A DNA stretch of 12,544 nt from an uncultured Rhodospirillaceae bacterium (GCA_900313185.1 OMQI01000127.1:1-12544), one strand, 5' to 3'; positions 1-7,420 are shown, numbered from the stretch's first letter. Translations and numbers: made by a program. The notes: generated from the sequence alone by a model not told the origin.

Positions 1-137
1 CGGCCGCCACCGCTATGTTGGCCGGTGTTACCGGTATTGTGATAGGCAGTGCCTTATTCGGACATCATCACCATCACCATAGTGGCGGACATCACGGAGG
101 CGGTCACCACGGAGGTGGCGGACATCACCATCACTAA
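1..137 (+). CDS. 3' end of a gene for a protein with a His/Gly-rich C-terminal tail (5'-truncated)
   Basis: The frame runs from base 3 to the TAA at 135-137 and gives 44 residues; the start lies outside the window. The visible part begins with a small-residue, glycine-containing hydrophobic stretch (AATAMLAGVTGIVIGSALFG) resembling a glycine-zipper or membrane helix. It is followed by a hydrophilic tail made almost only of His and Gly, starting with six consecutive His and ending with four. His-rich tails of this kind commonly bind Ni, Zn or Cu, so metal binding or storage is a reasonable inference, but the family cannot be named from this fragment. The terminator directly after the stop supports this as a real gene end. 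Base composition is more GC-rich than the neighbours because of Gly/Ala/His codons. Confidence 0.65.
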   Translation, partial: AATAMLAGVTGIVIGSALFGHHHHHHSGGHHGGGHHGGGGHHHH

Positions 138-142
138 TACAC

Positions 143-172
143 AAAAAACCTCGCATATTGCGAGGTTTTTTT
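143..172. terminator. Rho-independent terminator, possibly bidirectional
   Basis: A perfect 7-bp stem (CCTCGCA at 149-155 with TGCGAGG at 159-165) with a 3-base loop is preceded by six A and followed by seven T (166-172). It begins 5 bases after the stop of the His-rich gene. The A run makes a T run on the other strand, so it could also terminate the minus-strand operon whose last stop is at 240, about 70 bases away. Confidence 0.9.
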
Positions 173-239
173 CTATCTTCTGTTATTGAGCAACAGCACA
201 ACAACAAAAACAACTGCTACAACAATAAATACCGCCATT

Positions 240-1637
240 TTATAGTGCTCCTACTAATGATATTGAAGAAATGGTATCCCCCATTCCCACCAATGTCAAT
301 GGTTTTTCGATTAAGATTGTCGGAACCGCTATTATTTCATAATTTTTCCAATCACAAAATCCGCTGGCTGACAATTCAGAAATACCCAAATATTCAGCTA
401 ATTTTTCCAACTCGTTTATCCCGACATCTGAAACCCCTTTGCCTTGTGACCACAAAAGATTTTCATATTCATTTATATGTCCCGTACCTGCTTTGGTAGC
501 AGCTATGGTTGCTGCCAACATCATTCCGCTTCTGTTTTGTTCTTTGCTGATTTTAAATCCTTTATCTTGCATCGTCAGATACATACCGAAGAAGTGAAGT
601 TGCACTCTGGCAGAGTGGCATTTTTCCTTAATTTTATGCAATATGCCAAACAACAACGGCGCATCTAATTTGACATTTTTAACTTTTTCAAATTCAGATT
701 TATCAATAACTTCCAAAACATCTAATGCTTCACGTTCATTCAAACCGACAGAATCGGCAAGCGGGGCTATATGCTCAATAATTGCTTTCCGCACTTCAAC
801 ATCTTGGGTAGACGCCAATTCCAGATGGATAATTGCATTCGGATTATTTTTTTTCCACTTTTTAATGAGCGCTACGGTTTCTTTTACTCTTTCGATTCCC
901 CCATTCGCACTCGTCAAGTTATGATACCCTGATAAAATCATATAGTCAAAACCCGTTTTATCCAGATTTTGCAAAAATCCTTCATCTTTTTTAAGCACCA
1001 TATTTGCCGGATCATAAGTGGCAATAAAACGGTTCGCTTTCGGGCAAACAATTTCTTTGTCGTTTAACTTTAATTTATCACCGGCATCAAACTCTATAAT
1101 CCAGTGAATGAGCGGAACATCATTTGAGCGATTTACATCACACGCTTTGCATAAATTACCGTCTTCGTCGGAGGCCAACAAATTACCCGAATTCAAAAAT
1201 TGCTCTGCTTGTAATTTGGGATGTGAGGCCGTATGCACATACACATTTTGCACTTTCAAAACCGCCATTGCATTGGCAACGATTCCTCCTTGTCCGCCCA
1301 TCTGCAAACGGTCATATCCTATATTATCCTGCAACCATCTAAAGGCCTCAATACCATCGCACAACCATTCTTCGGCAATTCCTTGCGTAAAACACTTTAT
1401 AATTCCACGCACTGCATCTTGCCCATTTGTTATTTGTGTCGGGCCTTGCAAATTTTGTTCGGAAATTTTGCACATTTCAGCTAACTTTTTAAGTTTATTT
1501 CCGCTGATTTTCACCACCGCATCAATGTTGGTATTAAAAGCTGTTGCCACATTTTTTACACGTTTTACTTTTTCAAGTTGATACGGAACCGTTTCATAAA
1601 AACGATTCCATTTTTCTTTAAGCTCAATATCAGTCAT
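240..1637 (-). CDS. ADP-dependent glucokinase/phosphofructokinase family sugar kinase
   Basis: A 465-residue protein of the ADP-dependent glucokinase/6-phosphofructokinase family (ribokinase fold), best known from archaeal modified glycolysis and from animal ADPGK. Members phosphorylate glucose or fructose-6-phosphate in the cytoplasm using ADP instead of ATP. Visible family signatures are FNTNIDAV near residues 34-41, a sugar-binding MGGQGGIVAN at 113-122, LSGYH at 235-239, HLELAS at 271-276, VGLNERE at 297-303, and the C-terminal GMGD at 451-454, whose Asp454 is the expected catalytic base. The length is normal for the family and both ends look complete. The start is an ATG 5 bases after the stop of the Mic60-like gene, without a strong Shine-Dalgarno, so translation is probably coupled. 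Whether glucose, fructose-6-phosphate or another sugar is the substrate cannot be read from the sequence. Confidence 0.85.
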   Translation of the reverse strand: MTDIELKEKWNRFYETVPYQLEKVKRVKNVATAFNTNIDAVVKISGNKLKKLAEMCKISEQNLQGPTQITNGQDAVRGIIKCFTQGIAEEWLCDGIEAFRWLQDNIGYDRLQMGGQGGIVANAMAVLKVQNVYVHTASHPKLQAEQFLNSGNLLASDEDGNLCKACDVNRSNDVPLIHWIIEFDAGDKLKLNDKEIVCPKANRFIATYDPANMVLKKDEGFLQNLDKTGFDYMILSGYHNLTSANGGIERVKETVALIKKWKKNNPNAIIHLELASTQDVEVRKAIIEHIAPLADSVGLNEREALDVLEVIDKSEFEKVKNVKLDAPLLFGILHKIKEKCHSARVQLHFFGMYLTMQDKGFKISKEQNRSGMMLAATIAATKAGTGHINEYENLLWSQGKGVSDVGINELEKLAEYLGISELSASGFCDWKNYEIIAVPTILIEKPLTLVGMGDTISSISLVGAL

Positions 1638-1642
1638 AAGTA

Positions 1643-2659
1643 TTAGTGTTCCATTTCTTTTAAGTGTAAATTAGCAAGTGAATTCATAATCAGGCCGGTA
1701 ACGGCATGTTCGAAATCCAAATAATCTACTACCTGTTTTTGCCATTGTTCCAACGGAAGAGAAGCCATTGATGAATATTTTTCACTGGTTTTAAGTGCAC
1801 TTAAAGCCTGACCTAAGTTTCCTTCATTTACCAAAGTATAAACTTCATCATTGTTTTGATTAAACACCGGACGTTTGCGCCCTTTCTTGGAAACAAACAA
1901 TTTTTTAATCCACATCAAAGCCTTATCTTGCCAATTTTGCGGATTTTGGACATCTGATAGAGTTTCTTCTTTAACCTTTGCCGTATTCAAATCGGCAAAT
2001 ATTTTGTTAAAAGATTTAATCAGTTGATTTTTCCCTTTCACACCCGAAACCGCATATTTTTGCATTGTATCAACGTATTTCATAGCTTGCGGATTACCTT
2101 GAGCCAAAATCTGCAGAACTTCCGCCTCATACTCAAACTTATTACCCTGCTCTGCCAAATCACGAACCACCAAAGCTCCGCTGGCAAGCAATACTTCCTG
2201 TGTCTGTTTTTCCGCAGTATTTACCACGGCTACCGGAACTGTCGGCACAATTTCAGAATTTTCGTGCGGAACATACTGTTCCATTTCTTGCTTTAATTGA
2301 GCTAAACGCTGTTCCACAAACGCTTCGCTCACCCCCCCGTTGGCAACCGCTGTCGGTTTGTTTTTTATTTGACTGACCTCGTCTTGCAAGTCATTAACTT
2401 TGGAAGCAAGCATACTCAACTTATGTTCATAGGCCTTTTGCAAATCCTGTAAAGCACGCTGGTTGATTTCTTCCGTTTGCTTTAATTGAATGGTTGAAAA
2501 AGCTGCCGCACCACCCAACAACAGAAAAACAAATATTGCCAAGTTGCGCCCGAAATGACTTTTTTTCTTCACTTTGATTTGCTCATTTTTTTCCGTATTT
2601 TCGGAAAAATCCGTTTCAATAAGTTCTTTAACTTCGTCTGTTTTATCTTTTTTAGCCAT
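1643..2659 (-). CDS. Mic60/mitofilin-like inner-membrane protein
   Basis: A 338-residue protein with a charged cytoplasmic N-terminus (1-38), one membrane helix at about 39-58 (FVFLLLGGAAAF core), a predicted coiled coil at about 60-100, a low-complexity linker, and a mostly helical C-terminal half. This architecture, plus its location divergent from tsaD, matches the alphaproteobacterial mitofilin homologues, which bend and tether the inner membrane. An in-frame ATG further upstream (2695) would add 12 residues. I prefer 2659 because AAGGA lies 7 bases before it. In many alphaproteobacteria hemC and hemD lie between tsaD and this gene; here they are absent and an ADP-dependent kinase follows it. 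Sequence conservation in this family is low, so the name rests on architecture and context together. Confidence 0.7.
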   Translation of the reverse strand: MAKKDKTDEVKELIETDFSENTEKNEQIKVKKKSHFGRNLAIFVFLLLGGAAAFSTIQLKQTEEINQRALQDLQKAYEHKLSMLASKVNDLQDEVSQIKNKPTAVANGGVSEAFVEQRLAQLKQEMEQYVPHENSEIVPTVPVAVVNTAEKQTQEVLLASGALVVRDLAEQGNKFEYEAEVLQILAQGNPQAMKYVDTMQKYAVSGVKGKNQLIKSFNKIFADLNTAKVKEETLSDVQNPQNWQDKALMWIKKLFVSKKGRKRPVFNQNNDEVYTLVNEGNLGQALSALKTSEKYSSMASLPLEQWQKQVVDYLDFEHAVTGLIMNSLANLHLKEMEH

Positions 2660-2759
2660 TTCTTTATCCTTTTTCTTGACAATTAACGCTAACATAATTC
2701 ATATATTTATATCAAAAAATAATTAAAAACAACGAATAAAAAATATTTTGGGAAAATTG
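2660..2759. promoter_or_regulatory. Divergent promoter region between the Mic60-like gene and tsaD
   Basis: This 100-base, very AT-rich stretch separates two divergent genes and must hold promoters for both. On the plus strand a perfect TTGACA lies at 2676-2681, but the best TATAAT-like hexamer (TATATT, 2702-2707) is 20 bases away, and the hexamer at 17 bases (TCATAT) is poor. On the minus strand a TTGTTT and a TATAAA are 15 bases apart. No assignment is firm. The tsaD ribosome-binding site GGGA is at 2750-2753, 6 bases before the ATG at 2760. Confidence 0.4.
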
Positions 2760-3836
2760 ATGATTGTTTTAGGAATAGAAAGCAGTTGTGATGATACCGG
2801 AGCCGCTGTCGTTACCGATAAAAAGGAAATTTTGGGTGAAGCTCTGCAATCACAGGAAGAACACAAACAATACGGCGGAGTAGTACCGGAAATTGCTGCC
2901 CGTGCGCATTTGGAACACGTTGATGAAATAGTTTCTTCTTGCCTGCAACGTGCTCATATTGGATTAAAAGATGTTGATGCCATTGCCGCTTCTGCAGGAC
3001 CGGGATTAATCGGCGGTGTAGTAGTCGGAGTAATGACAGCCAAGGCTTTGGCACTTGCTTTAAATAAGCCTTTTGTTGCCGTAAATCACTTAGAAGGCCA
3101 CGCCCTTTGCGCTCGTATCGCCAATGATATTGAATTTCCTTACTTGCTTTTGCTCGTATCCGGTGGGCATTGCCAAATTTTGGTAGTAAAAAATGTCGGA
3201 GAATACGAACGTTTGGGAACCACTATTGATGATGCGGCCGGTGAAGCCTTTGATAAAGTAGCAAAAATGCTCGGATTAGGTTATCCGGGAGGACCTATGA
3301 TTGAAAAATTGGCGGCAGTAGGTGATGATTCGAGATTTTCCCTACCGAGACCTTTAATCGGCTCCGGCGATTGTAATCTTTCATTTTCCGGCTTAAAAAC
3401 CGCCGTACGCAAAATCATTGAATCCTATTCTCCCGACGGTGTAGTCGAACATGCTATTTTACCTAAACAAGATGTGGCCGATGTTTGTGCCTGTTTTCAG
3501 ATGACTGCAACCGATTGTCTGGTGCGCAAATTGGAAAAAGCCATCAAATACTTTAAGCAAAAATATCCCAATGGACAACATTTGGTGGTTTCCGGAGGAG
3601 TTGCCTCCAATACTTATTTAAGGAATGCTTTAAAGAATTTAGCTCAAGACAATGACTTGGAATTTGCCGCACCTCCGATTCGTTTTTGCACCGATAACGG
3701 AGTTATGGTAGCTTGGGCCGGTTTGGAACGTTTCAGACTGGGATACACAAGTCCGCTTGACTTCAAACCGAGGCCTCGTTGGCCTCTTGATGAAGATGCA
3801 CCCAAAGCACCGGGAGCCGGAGGAGTTAAGGCTTAA
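2760..3836 (+). CDS. tsaD: tRNA N6-threonylcarbamoyladenosine transferase TsaD
   Basis: TsaD (Gcp/Kae1/YgjD) transfers the threonylcarbamoyl group from threonylcarbamoyl-AMP to A37 of ANN-decoding tRNAs, acting with TsaB and TsaE in the cytoplasm. The 358-residue protein opens with the canonical MIVLGIESSCDDT. It carries the metal-binding HLEGH (His110 and His114), SGGHCQ at 134-139, a DDAAGEAFDK nucleotide-binding segment and a late GGVASN motif. The start chosen is the ATG at 2760, which has GGGA 6 bases upstream and gives the family's standard N-terminus; a TTG at 2748 would add four atypical residues. The stop overlaps the nth start by one base (TAATG), so the two are translationally coupled. 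The C-terminus ends in a short Pro/Gly/Ala-rich tail. Confidence 0.97.
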   Translation: MIVLGIESSCDDTGAAVVTDKKEILGEALQSQEEHKQYGGVVPEIAARAHLEHVDEIVSSCLQRAHIGLKDVDAIAASAGPGLIGGVVVGVMTAKALALALNKPFVAVNHLEGHALCARIANDIEFPYLLLLVSGGHCQILVVKNVGEYERLGTTIDDAAGEAFDKVAKMLGLGYPGGPMIEKLAAVGDDSRFSLPRPLIGSGDCNLSFSGLKTAVRKIIESYSPDGVVEHAILPKQDVADVCACFQMTATDCLVRKLEKAIKYFKQKYPNGQHLVVSGGVASNTYLRNALKNLAQDNDLEFAAPPIRFCTDNGVMVAWAGLERFRLGYTSPLDFKPRPRWPLDEDAPKAPGAGGVKA

Positions 3837-4468
3837 TGCGTAAAAAGTCGGAAATTTTGGAAATAATGAGCGTTTTTGCCAAGCAAAATCCGAACCCGCA
3901 GTGCGAACTTAATTTTCACAATCCTTATACTTTATTAATCGCCGTCGTTTTATCGGCGCAAAGCACCGATAAGGGCGTAAACAAAGCCACCACCGAACTT
4001 TTTAAAGTTGCCGACAGCGCTCAAAAAATGCTTGTTTTAGGCGAGCAAGAATTAAAAAAACACATCAAAACCATCGGGCTTTATAATAACAAAGCAAAAA
4101 ATATTATGGCTTTAAGCAAACAATTGGTTGAAAAGTTTAACGGTGAAGTTCCTGCCGACAGAGATATGTTAACGACATTGCCGGGAGTGGGACGCAAAAC
4201 GGCAAACGTGGTAATGAATGTATGGCATCACCAGCCTACGCTTGCCGTAGACACTCACGTTATGCGCATTGCCCATCGTCTTGATTTCAGCCGAGGTAAA
4301 ACACCTTTAGAAATTGAACAGGATTTGGTAAAAATACTTCCTGATGAAATGTTGGTCAATACCAATCATTGGCTAGTGCTGTTCGGACGCTATACTTGCA
4401 AAGCGCAACATCCTTTATGTGACAAATGTCCTATTTATAACTATTGCAATTGCAAAGATAAAAAATAA
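3836..4468 (+). CDS. nth: Endonuclease III (DNA glycosylase/AP lyase)
   Basis: A 210-residue bifunctional base-excision repair enzyme that removes oxidised pyrimidines and cleaves the resulting abasic site. All diagnostic elements are present: LSAQSTD at 39-45, the helix-hairpin-helix LPGVGRKTANVV at 115-126 with catalytic Lys121, VDTHV at 138-142 with catalytic Asp139, and a C-terminal [4Fe-4S] loop with spacing C-X6-C-X2-C-X5-C (Cys188, 195, 198, 204). The length is typical of the family. It overlaps tsaD by one base. An AT-rich gap of 90 bases with a likely new promoter follows, so nth probably ends the tsaD transcript, although I see no convincing terminator hairpin there. Confidence 0.97.
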   Translation: MRKKSEILEIMSVFAKQNPNPQCELNFHNPYTLLIAVVLSAQSTDKGVNKATTELFKVADSAQKMLVLGEQELKKHIKTIGLYNNKAKNIMALSKQLVEKFNGEVPADRDMLTTLPGVGRKTANVVMNVWHHQPTLAVDTHVMRIAHRLDFSRGKTPLEIEQDLVKILPDEMLVNTNHWLVLFGRYTCKAQHPLCDKCPIYNYCNCKDKK

Positions 4469-4499
4469 ATATTTCCCGCTTGGCATAATTTTTTTTGTG

Positions 4500-4528
4500 T
4501 TGCAAAATAAAGAGATATTATATAGTAT
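4500..4528 (+). promoter_or_regulatory. Candidate sigma70-type promoter of the TerB-like gene cluster
   Basis: TTGCAA (4500-4505) and TAGTAT (4523-4528) are 17 bases apart; the overlapping TATAGT (4521-4526) gives a 15-base spacing. The elements lie 30-59 bases before the ATG at 4559, in the only sizeable gap between nth and folD. The downstream ribosome-binding site AGGGAG (4546-4551) is 7 bases from that ATG. Confidence 0.4.
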
Positions 4529-4558
4529 GAACCTTAAGTTTTAACAGGGAGAAACAAT

Positions 4559-4996
4559 ATGTCCGATATAAGCAATATTGTGCCATCATATTTAGATAAG
4601 GCAACTGCTAAAGAAAAAAACGTTTTCTTTAGGGTTCTTATTCATCTTTCGGCTTCTGACGGTCATACCGACGAAACTGAAGTCAACTTTGTAAAAAAAG
4701 CAGCTAAAGTTCACGGTGTTAAGAATATAGATGACTTGTTTGTTGTCAATAGCGAAGACGAGATTTTGGAAGAAGTTAAAACCATCAAAAATCGTCATTT
4801 GGCATTGGAACTCATCAAAGAAATGTGTATGCTCTCACACGTTGACAACCTGCTTTCCGATGAAGAAACCCTGTTTATCGGGAAAGTGGGAATTGCCCTC
4901 GGCATTGAAATGGAAAAAATAGAGCAAATCAGCAATTGGGTTATAGACCGCATTATCTGGCTCGAACAGGCTAAATACATTTTTGAGGAAAAATAA
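4559..4996 (+). CDS. TerB-fold (tellurite-resistance TerB-like) protein
   Basis: A 145-residue all-helical, soluble protein with the pattern of the TerB fold: two helical halves, each with an acidic turn. The first is SASDGHTDETEVNF (31-44: Asp34, Thr37, Glu39, Glu41) and the second is DNLLSDEETLFI (96-107: Asp96, Ser100, Glu102-103). In characterised TerB these acidic clusters bind divalent metal. TerB-fold proteins are linked to membrane-associated stress and metal-sensing complexes, and some are chaperone co-factors (DjlA-type). Here it is a stand-alone domain. The start is well supported by AGGGAG. Its TAA overlaps the ATG of the next gene (TAATG), indicating coupled production of the two proteins. 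The fold assignment is by pattern only. Confidence 0.65.
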   Translation: MSDISNIVPSYLDKATAKEKNVFFRVLIHLSASDGHTDETEVNFVKKAAKVHGVKNIDDLFVVNSEDEILEEVKTIKNRHLALELIKEMCMLSHVDNLLSDEETLFIGKVGIALGIEMEKIEQISNWVIDRIIWLEQAKYIFEEK

Positions 4997-5892
4997 TGGG
5001 GCGCTACGAAAATTGCACATATTTCAATACGCTGTATGATGCCGTATGTAACGGATTTCCGCAAGTTGACAGGGCAAATGCCCGCACTATTTTGCGTGAA
5101 GTTATTTTGGCTCCCGATGATTATACGGTTGAATTTGCGGACGCTTCTTATAACAAAGTCCAAATGATGGATTTGATTGCTCGTGCGCTCATAGCTCTTT
5201 GCATTTCAGGTTCTCCGCAGGAAACTTTTGAGCGAACTATTGAAAATGCCGCCAACATTATCAAACATATGAATGACGGCTATATCACTTCGGAAGATGC
5301 CGAGGAACGCAAAACATTTCTGGAAAATGCCGCTCGCAGCGAATTTGATTTATTTACGGCCTATGCCTTAAGACAATCAAGCGGTAAATACAACTCGGAA
5401 ACAATGCACGAGCTGAAACTCAATATTGTTCGCTTGAGAGAATTTCAGGATTTAATAGAAAATTATACACGTGATGAAGTTGAAGTTGAGGTAGGTCGTG
5501 AAGAATTTGAACAGGCCAAACCTATATATAAGATGTTAAAATCATTGCAAAACCTCGGTTATGACTATAATTTCAGCCCACGTGAACGTGAAAGTCTGGA
5601 TATTGACCACGAAGATGATGAAGATTTGGGAGATGATTTCAACTTTAGCAATTGGCTCAAAAGACTGATGTTATTGCAACTACGCAAAGAAACCGCTGTC
5701 AATAAAGTAACAATTCCTGACGTTGTTAACGCCAAGCCTGAAGATACGGTATTACCTTCGGCAAACAGCGATTTGGAAGCACGAATTGCACAATTACGTG
5801 GTGCTTATGATAAAAGAAGATTTGACAGTAAGCGTTTTATTATGCTAGAACAATCTAAAGGACAGCCACCGGCAGATGGCGACAATCAATAA
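4996..5892 (+). CDS. Unrecognised soluble protein with an acidic segment
   Basis: I do not recognise this 298-residue protein. It has no signal peptide and no clear membrane helix. The N-terminal two thirds look helical, with amphipathic stretches such as MMDLIARALIALCI (57-70). A strongly acidic segment lies at 202-214 (DIDHEDDEDLGDD), followed by a basic, Leu-rich stretch (220-231) and a polar, probably disordered C-terminus. Its ATG overlaps the stop of the TerB-like gene by one base, so the two products are probably made in step and may form a complex. The next gene, yggT, follows after 14 bases. Confidence 0.7.
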   Translation: MGRYENCTYFNTLYDAVCNGFPQVDRANARTILREVILAPDDYTVEFADASYNKVQMMDLIARALIALCISGSPQETFERTIENAANIIKHMNDGYITSEDAEERKTFLENAARSEFDLFTAYALRQSSGKYNSETMHELKLNIVRLREFQDLIENYTRDEVEVEVGREEFEQAKPIYKMLKSLQNLGYDYNFSPRERESLDIDHEDDEDLGDDFNFSNWLKRLMLLQLRKETAVNKVTIPDVVNAKPEDTVLPSANSDLEARIAQLRGAYDKRRFDSKRFIMLEQSKGQPPADGDNQ

Positions 5893-5906
5893 GGAGAGAA
5901 AAAAAT

Positions 5907-6224
5907 ATGGGAATTATCGGTTTAATTTTAATGCCGTTTTTGGATATTCTGGGAGTACTGGTTAACGTATATTTCAAAGTTGTAGCGGTAGATATTATTT
6001 TATATTGGATGCTTCACTATAAAATAATGACGGTTCATAATAAATATGCCGAAAAGTTTATGGAGATATTGAAGGCTGTAACCGAACCGGTATATGCTAA
6101 GATCAGAAAGAAAGTTCCGCCGATTTCCGGTTATGATGTTGCACCTTATGTTTTGTTGGTAGCAATAATTTTTGTAAGTTCCTTCATAACGCACTTAAGT
6201 CGTTGGATTGAACAATATATGTAA
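5907..6224 (+). CDS. YggT family integral membrane protein
   Basis: A 105-residue inner-membrane protein with a hydrophobic N-terminal region (about 5-35) and a second helix at about 80-97. They are joined by a cytoplasmic-type loop with the YggT signature TEPVYAKIRKKVPP (59-72) followed by a conserved Gly/Asp (GYDVAP). Family members are small, widespread and of uncertain function, with links to osmotic or potassium stress and cell division in some bacteria. AAGGAG at 5891-5896 provides the ribosome-binding site. The gene is one base from a DUF167 gene, matching the common yggT-yggU pairing, which strengthens both calls. Confidence 0.85.
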   Translation: MGIIGLILMPFLDILGVLVNVYFKVVAVDIILYWMLHYKIMTVHNKYAEKFMEILKAVTEPVYAKIRKKVPPISGYDVAPYVLLVAIIFVSSFITHLSRWIEQYM

Positions 6225-6225
6225 T

Positions 6226-6546
6226 ATGAACGTTTGCGAGAAGTATAAATCCGGTTATATATTGCGTATAAAACTGACTCCTAACGCCTCGTTTTGTGGT
6301 TTTAAGGATATGGTTTGTGATGCCAACGGAGTTTCATACTTGAAAGCTTATGTAAAAACAGTTCCTGAAAAAGGGCGTGCTAATGATGAATTAATCAAGT
6401 TGCTGTCAAAAAAATTAAAGATAGCCAAAAGCAACATAAGCATTATCAGCGGACAAACGGACCATTACAAAAAGATTTATATCGAATCTTCAATCACCCA
6501 AAGCGTTATGTATGAGATGATAAATGAGTTAGCGGAGAACAATTAA
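6226..6546 (+). CDS. DUF167 / YggU (UPF0235) family protein
   Basis: A 106-residue small alpha/beta protein of the DUF167 family, whose function is unknown. Signatures are the first strand LRIKLTPNAS (13-22), PEKGRANDELIKLLSKKL (47-64) and the SGQTDHYKKIYI segment (75-86) corresponding to the family's 'SGxxSRxK' motif. I chose the ATG at 6226 because it begins one base after the yggT stop and gives the usual length. A TTG in the same frame at 6208 lies inside yggT and is less likely. It sits between yggT and folD, as in many alphaproteobacteria. Confidence 0.88.
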   Translation: MNVCEKYKSGYILRIKLTPNASFCGFKDMVCDANGVSYLKAYVKTVPEKGRANDELIKLLSKKLKIAKSNISIISGQTDHYKKIYIESSITQSVMYEMINELAENN

Positions 6547-6548
6547 TA

Positions 6549-7397
6549 ATGACAGCTGAAATCATCGACGGAAAAAAAATAGCAAATGAAATTTTAGCCG
6601 ATATAAAAGAACAAACGGCAAGTTTGCAGAATGCTCCCAAATTAGCAATAGTTTTGGTTGGCAATGATGATGCCAGTTTGATATATGTCCGCAACAAACA
6701 AAAAGCTGCTGCTCAAGCGGGAATTCTCACCGAGTTACACCATCTTGAAGATACGACAAGTCAAAAAACAATACTTGAGCTGATAGATAAATGCAATCAA
6801 GACGATTTGGTAAATGGTATAATTGTGCAATTACCATTGCCTAAACACCTGAATACCAATGAAATAATAAATCGCATATCTCCGCAAAAAGATGTAGACG
6901 GATTTCATCCGTATAATACCGGATTGTTGCAAAATAATGAAGAGCCTTATTTCATTGCGGCTACCCCGCTCGGCATTATGACAATGCTCAAAACAGTAAC
7001 CCCGAGCTTAAGCGGTAAAAATGTGGTTCTGATAGGAGCGTCACTGATTGTAGGCAGACCATTGGCAACATTACTGCTAAATCAGGAATGTACGGTTACG
7101 GTTACCCATATCCATACGCAAAATATAAAAGAATTAACTGCCAATGCTGATATTTTGGTGGCTGCTTGCGGAGTTGCCAATATGGTTAAAAAGGATTGGA
7201 TAAAGGACAAAGCTGTATTGATTGATGTCGGAATTAATCGTGAAAACGGTAAGCTGTGCGGCGACATTGATTTTGAAGACGTGAAAGAAAAAGCCTTAGC
7301 AATAACTCCGGTTCCGGGGGGCGTCGGACCGATGACGGTAGCAATGTTATTACAAAACACCTACCGTGCCTATTTATTACAACACGGTATGCTTTAA
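6549..7397 (+). CDS. folD: Bifunctional methylenetetrahydrofolate dehydrogenase/methenyl-THF cyclohydrolase FolD
   Basis: FolD interconverts 5,10-methylene-THF and 10-formyl-THF in one-carbon metabolism. The 282-residue protein keeps the catalytic YVRNK (Tyr46, Lys50), IVQLPLP with Gln94, KDVDGF with Asp117, and PVPGGVGPMT (254-263). The cofactor site is atypical. The family's GRSxIVG reads GASLIVG (Arg replaced by Ala164) and the CHS motif reads THI (Ser replaced by Ile188). In the human homologue these two positions contact the 2'-phosphate of NADP, so this enzyme may prefer NAD or bind NADP weakly. The family's PCTP also reads AATP (137-140). GGAG at 6534-6537 lies 11 bases upstream and the gap to DUF167 is only 2 bases. 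Confidence 0.95.
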   Translation: MTAEIIDGKKIANEILADIKEQTASLQNAPKLAIVLVGNDDASLIYVRNKQKAAAQAGILTELHHLEDTTSQKTILELIDKCNQDDLVNGIIVQLPLPKHLNTNEIINRISPQKDVDGFHPYNTGLLQNNEEPYFIAATPLGIMTMLKTVTPSLSGKNVVLIGASLIVGRPLATLLLNQECTVTVTHIHTQNIKELTANADILVAACGVANMVKKDWIKDKAVLIDVGINRENGKLCGDIDFEDVKEKALAITPVPGGVGPMTVAMLLQNTYRAYLLQHGML

Positions 7398-7420
7398 TTT
7401 CAAAAATCAATAATTATATC

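Noticed and set aside
63..80. Six-His stretch as a vector-derived affinity tag
   Set aside because: It continues into an irregular His/Gly repeat and a native-looking terminator, with no vector-like linker or restriction cluster, so a natural tail is more likely.
28..213. Open frame on the minus strand covering the His-rich tail and the terminator
   Set aside because: It runs through the terminator stem and its Arg/Asp/His-rich translation is the antisense of the His/Gly repeat.
1108..1581. Long open frame on the plus strand inside the ADP-dependent kinase gene
   Set aside because: It is antisense to a gene with clear family motifs, has no ribosome-binding site, and its translation is Cys/Ser/Pro-rich without recognisable domains.
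2748..2759. TTG start for tsaD, adding four residues
   Set aside because: The ATG at 2760 has GGGA at the right distance and gives the standard TsaD N-terminus; the TTG overlaps that Shine-Dalgarno.
4481..4505. A TGGCA...TTGC arrangement resembling a sigma54 promoter
   Set aside because: The GG and GC elements are 20 bases apart instead of about 12, so the spacing does not fit sigma54.
6208..6225. TTG start for the DUF167 gene inside yggT
   Set aside because: The ATG at 6226 directly after the yggT stop gives the family's normal length.
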